Assembly (NCBI GenBank): GCA_024543015.1
Contig: JAMXCY010000046.1
Location: forward strand, 1 to 7,365
Length of the DNA: 7,365 bases
Source of the DNA: Candidatus Omnitrophota bacterium
GTDB taxonomy: Bacteria; Omnitrophota; Gorgyraeia; JAFGHF01
Reading direction: 5' to 3'
The notes under the pieces are model-generated. The model saw only the letters and a list, made by a program, of their open reading frames with translations, ran no database searches and was not told the origin of the DNA. The translations under genes were made by a program, and so were the position numbers. This document shows, in pieces, positions 1-4,273 of the stretch (positions are counted from its first letter, which is position 1; each line of letters opens with the position of its first letter).

Positions 1-1
1 C

Positions 2-178
2 TGGGGTGGTTTTCCTGCAAATCTCGCGGGGCTTGAGTTGGTCAAGCAGTACATGGCCGAAGAAATAGGTGTAGGAAACGGAGAGATTGTGGCCTGCTCT
101 AAAGGCCTGCATCTTTATGAATATGCTTGGGAGCTAGCCAAACAAAGGACACACAAACTCGATTTAGAAATAAAATAA
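2..178 (+). CDS. thyA: Thymidylate synthase, C-terminal part (5' end outside window)
   Basis: Partial gene: 58 codons in frame from base 2 to TAA at 176-178. The product would methylate dUMP to dTMP using methylenetetrahydrofolate or an analogous C1 carrier. The fragment starts WGGFPANLAGLELVKQYMA, which aligns with the family segment GLPFNIASYALL of E. coli ThyA. The Asn at fragment residue 7 falls at the position of ThyA Asn177, the residue that favours dUMP over dCMP. SKGLHLYEY (fragment 33-41) carries the His-x-Tyr that contacts the nucleotide sugar. The protein ends only about 20 residues after this motif, earlier than E. coli ThyA, which fits the shorter methanogen-type thymidylate synthase family. 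The active-site Cys lies outside the window, so activity cannot be judged. The next gene begins 29 bp downstream with no obvious promoter between, so co-transcription is possible. A dUMP/dCMP hydroxymethylase is the main alternative. Confidence 0.78.
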   Translation, partial: WGGFPANLAGLELVKQYMAEEIGVGNGEIVACSKGLHLYEYAWELAKQRTHKLDLEIK

Positions 179-207
179 TTCCGCAGTGTTAAGCTATAGG
201 AGGCAAA

Positions 208-1278
208 ATGTCCTTCAAAGACATACTTGAGACTATGATCAAAAGGGGAGCTTCGGATTTCTTTATCAGAGCGGGCAGTCCTCTAAGGGCGAGAATCCGC
301 ACAGAGGTTAAGGTGCTCGATGATTATACATTTACCGCCAAAGAGGTGGATAGGATTATTGCCGAGATGACCGATGACAAAAAAAGAAATTTACTGCAGA
401 AAAATAGAAGTTGCGAATTTGCTGTTGCCTACGATGAGCGCTGGAGATTTCGTACAGCAATTTTCTATCAGAGAAATACCTTGGTTATAGTTATCAGAAA
501 AATCGATTTAAATATATCGTCCTTTGAAGAGTTGAATCTTCCGGCAAAGGTCCTGCAGAACTTCTGCCGCCAACGTCGTGGGTTGATCTTGCTTACCGGC
601 ATCACCGGCAGCGGAAAGTCCACAACGATTGCCTCAATGATTGAATTTATAAATCAGAACTTTGGCAGACATATCTTAACCGTTGAGGAACCAATAGAAT
701 TTACCTTTAAAGATAAAAAATCAATGATTAACCAAAGAGAGATAGGGGTGGATGTCTTTTCTTACGCAGATGCCTTAAAACAATTTGCCCTGCATTCCCC
801 CGACGTTATTTACATAGGCAATATCAAAGATGCACAGACCTGTCATGCCGCTTTAACCGCTGCGGAAACCGGGGTATTGGTATTATCTACTACACATACG
901 GTCAATGCCACCTCTACGGTAGAGAGGATTGTCAACTTCTTTCCGCCGCAACAGCATCCACTGATCTTTAATCAGCTCTCGCGTCTTTTAAAAGGCGTTG
1001 TCTCTTTGCGGTTGATTCCTCGCATTGACGTTGAGGCATTAATCCCGGCTTATGAAGTTATGGTCTTAAGTCCCACAATATCCGGGTTAATCCGGGAGAA
1101 TAAATTATGGGAAGCGCCCAAATACATTGCCACCGGAGATATCTACGGAATGAAAAGTTTCAATCAGTGTTTAATGGAGCTTATTGAGGAAAAAAAGATA
1201 TCTGCCCAGATTGCCTTAGAACATTCAGATAAGAAGGAAGAGCTGGATTTAAAATTAAGACATAAGGATATTATCTAA
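208..1278 (+). CDS. PilT/PilU-family type IV pilus retraction ATPase with degenerate Walker B
   Basis: A cytoplasmic hexameric secretion-ATPase-superfamily protein, expected to power or modulate type IV pilus retraction at the inner-membrane pilus base. An AGGAGG (198-203) sits 4 nt before the ATG. The 356 residues match the usual length. The N-terminal domain (about 1-100) has the GASDFFIRAG motif and arginines in RFRTAIFYQR (80-89). Walker A is GITGSGKS (131-138), the Asp-box region is TVEEPIEF (158-165) and the His-box is STTHT (227-231). The segment ERIVNFFPPQQHP and the C-terminal SGLIRENKLWEA / GMKSFNQCLMEL are typical of PilT/PilU and rather PilU-like. The oddity is that the family Walker B GE(M/L/I)RD is GNIKD here (204-208), so the conserved Glu is Asn, and the usual TLHT is TTHT. 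Walker A and the first Asp-box Glu (E160) are intact. It could be a PilU-like accessory ATPase with reduced hydrolysis. Two PilZ genes follow closely, suggesting c-di-GMP-linked motility. Confidence 0.88.
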   Translation: MSFKDILETMIKRGASDFFIRAGSPLRARIRTEVKVLDDYTFTAKEVDRIIAEMTDDKKRNLLQKNRSCEFAVAYDERWRFRTAIFYQRNTLVIVIRKIDLNISSFEELNLPAKVLQNFCRQRRGLILLTGITGSGKSTTIASMIEFINQNFGRHILTVEEPIEFTFKDKKSMINQREIGVDVFSYADALKQFALHSPDVIYIGNIKDAQTCHAALTAAETGVLVLSTTHTVNATSTVERIVNFFPPQQHPLIFNQLSRLLKGVVSLRLIPRIDVEALIPAYEVMVLSPTISGLIRENKLWEAPKYIATGDIYGMKSFNQCLMELIEEKKISAQIALEHSDKKEELDLKLRHKDII

Positions 1279-1308
1279 GTCTTAAGAAAAGAATCGGGAG
1301 TAAGCGCA

Positions 1309-1713
1309 ATGAAGGGTAAAAGGCCTGAAGAAAAAAGAAGATATGTGCGCATTGATCTAGCTACCAAGGTGAATTTCCGAATTAAAGGAAAGGATAAAAA
1401 AGAAACTAGCTTAGTACCTGCCTCGGCAATTAGTAACAATATTAGTGTGGAGGGGATATGTTTTAGGTCCGAGCAACAATTGCCACCGGGCACCAAGCTT
1501 GAATTACAGGTAGTTCTTCCCTCTGAGAAAGAACCGCTTATTTTAAGTGGTAAAGTCAAATGGTCTCACCCGACTCAAGGAACAGGCGAGGATAAGGGTA
1601 AGTTTGATGTTGGAGTACAACTTTATATCTTCGGGAACAGCGATGAGAATAGATATTTAAGGTATGTCAGCGAAAGAATGATGGAGCGCCTAAGTCAATA
1701 TCTCCATCTTTAA
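1309..1713 (+). CDS. PilZ-domain protein 1 (c-di-GMP receptor)
   Basis: A 134-residue, soluble, single-domain protein. PilZ domains bind cyclic di-GMP and pass the signal to motility, pilus or polysaccharide machinery. Both halves of the ligand signature are visible: RxxxR as R10-R-Y-V-R14, and (D/N)xSxxG as N44-I-S-V-E-G49. The beta-barrel strands follow, including LELQVVLP (64-71), LILSGKVKWS (77-86) and FDVGVQLYIF (99-108), then a C-terminal helix (about 111-131). The ATG lies 8 nt after GGGAG (1296-1300) and 30 bp after the pilus ATPase stop. The next PilZ gene starts 13 bp later, so the three genes look like one transcript. An extra stretch between the loop Ser-His-Pro and the last strand (87-98) is rich in Gly and charged residues. 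Because both c-di-GMP motifs are intact, ligand binding is expected. The partner is not shown by the sequence, and the neighbouring ATPase is only a contextual guess. Confidence 0.86.
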   Translation: MKGKRPEEKRRYVRIDLATKVNFRIKGKDKKETSLVPASAISNNISVEGICFRSEQQLPPGTKLELQVVLPSEKEPLILSGKVKWSHPTQGTGEDKGKFDVGVQLYIFGNSDENRYLRYVSERMMERLSQYLHL

Positions 1714-1726
1714 AGTGAGGTGAATA

Positions 1727-2143
1727 ATGGAGGAGATGAGAAAAGAAAGAAGGAAATTTCCGCGCATCACTCTAGAACTTATTGTTCGTTATAAGGTCTT
1801 AAAAATTCCGGAACAGCAAATTGATGCCCAAACAAAGAATATAAGCGCCGGTGGTGTTTGTTTGGTTGCGCGTGAACAAATGCAAACCGGGACAGAGGTA
1901 GCTCTGGAAATAAAGTTTCCCGGTTCAAATAAACCTATTGTTGCTACTGGCCGGGTAGCTTGGTCACGTGAATCCACTTTAGGTTTAAGCCCCGCAGGCC
2001 ATCAGCGCTTTGATAATGGAGTTGAATTTATGGAGATAAGCGATGATGATCGGGATCGTATTATTGAACGTGTTAAATCCAAGCGACAAAAGACAAAAGA
2101 CAAAGGCTGGAATGTAGGCATTGTCACGGATATAACTAAGTGA
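1727..2143 (+). CDS. PilZ-domain protein 2 (c-di-GMP receptor), tandem paralogue
   Basis: A 138-residue cytoplasmic PilZ protein, expected to sense cyclic di-GMP. The signature is complete: R9-K-F-P-R13 (RxxxR) and N38-I-S-A-G-G43 (NxSxxG). The strands VALEIKFPG (58-66), IVATGRVAWS (71-80) and FDNGVEFMEIS (95-105) follow, then the helix DDRDRIIERVKS (108-119). It shares the same order of motifs with the gene just upstream, so the two are probably a tandem duplication that has diverged. The ATG at 1727 is preceded by GAGGTG (1717-1722) at 4 nt. A second in-frame ATG at 1736 has no spaced ribosome site, so 1727 is preferred. The protein has a basic tail after the domain (about 118-138) that begins on a tandem heptanucleotide repeat (2085-2105), and this tail is probably not part of the fold. 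It is the last gene before a 137-bp gap. Confidence 0.87.
   Translation: MEEMRKERRKFPRITLELIVRYKVLKIPEQQIDAQTKNISAGGVCLVAREQMQTGTEVALEIKFPGSNKPIVATGRVAWSRESTLGLSPAGHQRFDNGVEFMEISDDDRDRIIERVKSKRQKTKDKGWNVGIVTDITK
2085..2105 (+). repeat. Tandem heptanucleotide (GACAAAA)x3 within PilZ gene 2
   Basis: Three consecutive copies of GACAAAA, the last ending in G, lie inside the end of the second PilZ gene and encode the basic stretch RQKTKDK. Because the unit is 7 bp, gain or loss of one copy shifts the reading frame of the last roughly 11 codons. Only the disposable-looking tail would change. Confidence 0.6.
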
Positions 2144-2147
2144 GAAT

Positions 2148-2186
2148 AGCGCGTTTTGTTTATAAAAAGAAAATCCTTGCGCTTTT
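2148..2186 (+). terminator. Weak terminator-like hairpin after the pilus/PilZ operon
   Basis: AGCGC (2148-2152) is complementary to GCGCT (2179-2183). Inside these, TTTT (2154-2157) can pair with AAAA (2170-2173) around an AT-rich loop, with an unpaired bulge on the 3' side. The 3' arm runs into TTTT (2183-2186). The position, just after the stop codon at 2141-2143 and before a new promoter, suits transcription termination, but the stem is short and imperfect. Confidence 0.3.
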
Positions 2187-2211
2187 GGAAAAATTTGTTT
2201 TAATATATAAT
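2185..2211 (+). promoter_or_regulatory. Probable sigma70-type promoter for the SpeD-like/TMTC-like/mnmG-mnmL operon
   Basis: A perfect TATAAT (2206-2211) lies in an AT-rich stretch 70 bp before the next start codon. The best -35 candidate is TTGGAA (2185-2190, 4 of 6 matches), with a 15-bp spacer that is shorter than ideal. Transcription would start near 2218, giving a leader of about 60 nt. This is the only sizeable non-coding gap before three tightly spaced genes, which supports a promoter here. Confidence 0.45.
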
Positions 2212-2238
2212 TAGGAAGACATTATAAAACCCTAGAGG

Positions 2239-2257
2239 GGGTGGGAAGGTTCTACCC
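2239..2257 (+). other. Small potential leader hairpin
   Basis: In the predicted leader, GGGTGGGA (2239-2246) can pair with TTCTACCC (2250-2257) as RNA, giving 8 pairs (two of them G-U) closed by a 3-nt AGG loop. An overlapping CCC/GGG alternative (2230-2232 with 2237-2239) would compete with it. It lies just before the ribosome site at 2266-2271. No known riboswitch consensus was recognised, and the structure may be incidental. Confidence 0.2.
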
Positions 2258-2265
2258 AACTATAT

Positions 2266-2271
2266 GAGGAG
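2266..2271 (+). promoter_or_regulatory. Ribosome binding site choosing the start at 2281
   Basis: GAGGAG lies 9 nt before the ATG at 2281 but only 1 nt before another ATG at 2273. The latter reads only three codons (ATG GTG GGA) before a TGA that overlaps the ATG at 2281. Spacing therefore supports 2281 as the true start. Confidence 0.65.
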
Positions 2272-2280
2272 TATGGTGGG

Positions 2281-2640
2281 ATGAAAAAGAAAATTTATGG
2301 TTACGAATTAGTTATTGATCTTTATAACTGCAACCGAAAAGTGCTTAGATCTAAGAAAAAGCTTCAGGAGTATGTAGATAGGTTGTGTAAGTTGATTAAG
2401 ATGAAAAAGTTCGGTAAGACCTTGCTTCCTTATTTTGGCGAAAACGCCGCTTTCACCAAGGGATATTCTCTGGTGCAGCTAATCGAGACCAGTTCCATCA
2501 CCGGGCACTTCTCTGAATTTTGGGGAAGGGCTTACATCAATGTCTTCTCTTGCAGAAAATTTGACCACCTAGCCGCTAAAAAATTTACCCGCCGGTTTTT
2601 CCAAGCCAAAAAGGTGAAAAATAGATTCCTCATCCGCTAA
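2281..2640 (+). CDS. S-adenosylmethionine decarboxylase (SpeD/SpeH)-family protein with atypical processing site
   Basis: A small, strongly basic protein of 119 residues, about the length of prokaryotic class-B AdoMetDC proenzymes. Those enzymes self-cleave at a Glu-Ser bond to form a pyruvoyl cofactor and supply aminopropyl groups for spermidine. Family hallmarks are the N-terminal GYELVIDLYNCN (7-18), the LIETSSITGHFSE segment (67-79) and YINVFSCRKFD (85-95). C91 matches the catalytic Cys83 of the Thermotoga enzyme. Canonical ESHISIHTWPE is replaced by ETSSITGHFSE: the pyruvoyl-forming Ser is Thr70 (or displaced to Ser71), the His68 position is Gly75 and a His follows at 76. Processing or substrate is therefore uncertain. 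Members of this family are known to have been converted to pyruvoyl ornithine or arginine decarboxylases, so AdoMet should not be assumed as substrate. A non-catalytic role is also possible. The next gene starts 15 bp downstream, and no spermidine synthase is in view. Confidence 0.75.
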   Translation: MKKKIYGYELVIDLYNCNRKVLRSKKKLQEYVDRLCKLIKMKKFGKTLLPYFGENAAFTKGYSLVQLIETSSITGHFSEFWGRAYINVFSCRKFDHLAAKKFTRRFFQAKKVKNRFLIR

Positions 2641-2655
2641 AGATCATGGAAGCTA

Positions 2656-4251
2656 ATGAGGAACTCTAGTGTAGTTCTGATTATTATTTGTGCGGCGTTG
2701 CTTTGTTATGCCAATGCCTTGGGCGCACCTTTTCTTTGGGACGATGAAGTCCTCATTATTCGAAACCACTACATCAAAAATTTTACTTACCTTCGAGAAA
2801 TCTTTACCACCACGCATTTTCAAGGCGGCGGAGAAGGTGGCAACTTTTACAGACCCCTGCAAATCATCTCCTACCTATTCGATTATACTCTTTGGAAGCT
2901 TAATCCTTTTGGCTATCATTTGACCAATCTAATCTTGCACTGTTTAGTTGGTATAGTTGCATATTTTCTGATTAGCAAAATCAGCGCCGATAGATTAACA
3001 GGTTTCTTAAGTGCACTTTTCTTCATGGTTCATCCGGTACACACCGAGGCGGTGGCTTATATCTCCGGCCGAGCAGATTCTTTAACCGCATTGTTTTTGT
3101 TATCTGCTTTTCTCATGTTTATAAAAATTCCCACAAGCCCGGGTAAAAAACGCAAGTTCTATTGGGTAAGCGCATTTTTACTTTATATTTTCGCTTTACT
3201 CTCTAAAGAAAGTGCCCTGATATTTTCATTCTTAATCTTTTTTTATGGCCTTTGCTTTGTGCCTAAGAAGAAAATTAAACCCTGGATACCGATTTACGCA
3301 AGCTTCCTATTGCTTAGCGTCGTCTATGTCCTTATAAGAGTAGCAATCTTTGGTTTTCCCCAAATCACTTCTCTTTCCTTGATTGCTCAGGCACCAGCTC
3401 TTACGAGATTGCTTACTATCCCTAAGATAGCTTTAAGCTACCTGGGCTTATTAATCCTGCCTATCCATTTACATATGGAACGCCACTTTCTCGTTAATAA
3501 CATGGCAGATCCTTATTTTCGGTTAGGGCTTGTTGTTTTGTTTTTTACAGTCTGGTTGCTCAAATTAACCTATCGACGTTGGCGATCTGCCTTTTTCTAT
3601 TTGGGCTGGTTTATTATTACCTTAATCCCTGTCTTAAACCTCGTTCCTTTAAACGCTACCATGGCCGAACACTGGCTCTATCTTCCGGCTGTCGGTTTTT
3701 TGGCCCTGGCGACTACAGCGGGTGTGAAACTCTTCCGAGAAGGTTCAGAAAAAACCAAAAAAATTATTTTGGCGCTAACCTGCCTACTTTTCCTTTTCTA
3801 TTGTCCGCGCACCATTATGCGCAATTTCCAGTGGCGTAACCCCTTAAAACTATATGCGCATGATTTAAAGTATTCCCCAAAAAGTTTTATCCTGCACAAC
3901 AATTTGGGTGTTGAGTTATTCCGCTGGGGAGAAATAGAAGGAGCCGGACGAGAGTTTCAGGCCGCAGTTGCGCTTAGCCCGCGCTACGCCACCAGCCACA
4001 ACAATCTGGGAGTAGTGCTGGAGAATCAGGACAAGATAGAGGAGGCTATAGCGCACTACCAGGCCGCAATCCAGCTGAATAACTATATCCTGGCCTTTGG
4101 CAATCTGGGCCGGGTCTACTTGAAGACCGAACAGCCGGCAAAGGCAGCTGCCGTATTAGAAAAAGGCCAGAAGCTCTATCCGGATGATCCAGAAATAATC
4201 TACCATCTCTCCAGAGCTTATAAAATATTAGGGACTTCAGATTTAAAATAA
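2656..4251 (+). CDS. TMTC-like polytopic glycosyltransferase with C-terminal TPR repeats
   Basis: A 531-residue inner-membrane protein. The first about 385 residues form roughly 11-13 hydrophobic helices (for example 4-24, 89-108, 140-157, 167-185, 208-231, 287-304, 312-332 and 368-384). The remainder is soluble. The first loop has FLWDDE (26-31) with paired acidic residues, then NFYRPLQ (63-69) and HPVHTEAVAYISGRADSL (126-143). These match the signature of eukaryotic TMTC proteins, GT-C-fold enzymes that O-mannosylate cadherins from a lipid-linked mannose. Around 411-444, 445-478 and 479-512 lie three TPR units (HNNLGVELFRWGEIEGA, HNNLGVVLENQDKIEEA, FGNLGRVYLKTEQPAKA), which usually bind substrate or partner proteins. 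By analogy it may glycosylate exported proteins, but bacterial substrates are not established. The ATG at 2656 has only a weak GGAA upstream and lies 15 bp after the SpeD-like stop, so translation may be coupled. The TPR part looks more GC-rich than the membrane part. Confidence 0.82.
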   Translation: MRNSSVVLIIICAALLCYANALGAPFLWDDEVLIIRNHYIKNFTYLREIFTTTHFQGGGEGGNFYRPLQIISYLFDYTLWKLNPFGYHLTNLILHCLVGIVAYFLISKISADRLTGFLSALFFMVHPVHTEAVAYISGRADSLTALFLLSAFLMFIKIPTSPGKKRKFYWVSAFLLYIFALLSKESALIFSFLIFFYGLCFVPKKKIKPWIPIYASFLLLSVVYVLIRVAIFGFPQITSLSLIAQAPALTRLLTIPKIALSYLGLLILPIHLHMERHFLVNNMADPYFRLGLVVLFFTVWLLKLTYRRWRSAFFYLGWFIITLIPVLNLVPLNATMAEHWLYLPAVGFLALATTAGVKLFREGSEKTKKIILALTCLLFLFYCPRTIMRNFQWRNPLKLYAHDLKYSPKSFILHNNLGVELFRWGEIEGAGREFQAAVALSPRYATSHNNLGVVLENQDKIEEAIAHYQAAIQLNNYILAFGNLGRVYLKTEQPAKAAAVLEKGQKLYPDDPEIIYHLSRAYKILGTSDLK

Positions 4252-4257
4252 TTTGGT

Positions 4258-4273
4258 TGAGGTGTGAAATTTG
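4258..4273 (+). promoter_or_regulatory. Ribosome site and TTG start of mnmG-mnmL
   Basis: TGAGGTG (4258-4264) is followed after 6 nt by TTG (4271-4273), which opens the reading frame KGIKKTYDVIVVGAG. An in-frame TGA at 4265-4267 excludes any earlier start, and the FAD-binding strand begins only about 8 residues in, excluding much later ones. TTG is therefore the start codon. Confidence 0.75.

Noticed and set aside
1275..1559. Open frame on the - strand over the first PilZ gene
   Set aside because: It is antisense to a PilZ domain with intact motifs and has no recognisable domain of its own.
1736..1738. Alternative in-frame ATG for the second PilZ protein
   Set aside because: The purine run GGAGGAG touches this ATG with no spacing, while the ATG at 1727 has GAGGTG at 4 nt.
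2177..2182. TTGCGC as the -35 element for the TATAAT at 2206
   Set aside because: The spacer would be 23 bp, too long for sigma70. TTGGAA at 2185 is nearer, although its 15-bp spacer is short.
2230..2280. Possible preQ1 or other known riboswitch in the SpeD-like leader
   Set aside because: GGTTCTACCC superficially recalls preQ1-type elements, but the required pseudoknot and A-rich tail are missing.
2646..2669. Short ATG frame (ATG GAA GCT AAT GAG GAA CTC TAG) between the SpeD-like and TMTC-like genes
   Set aside because: Only seven codons overlapping the real ATG at 2656, with no ribosome site of its own. It is probably incidental.
3579..3839. Alternative + frame inside the TMTC-like gene
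   Set aside because: It overlaps membrane-helix coding sequence of the real frame and its product resembles nothing.
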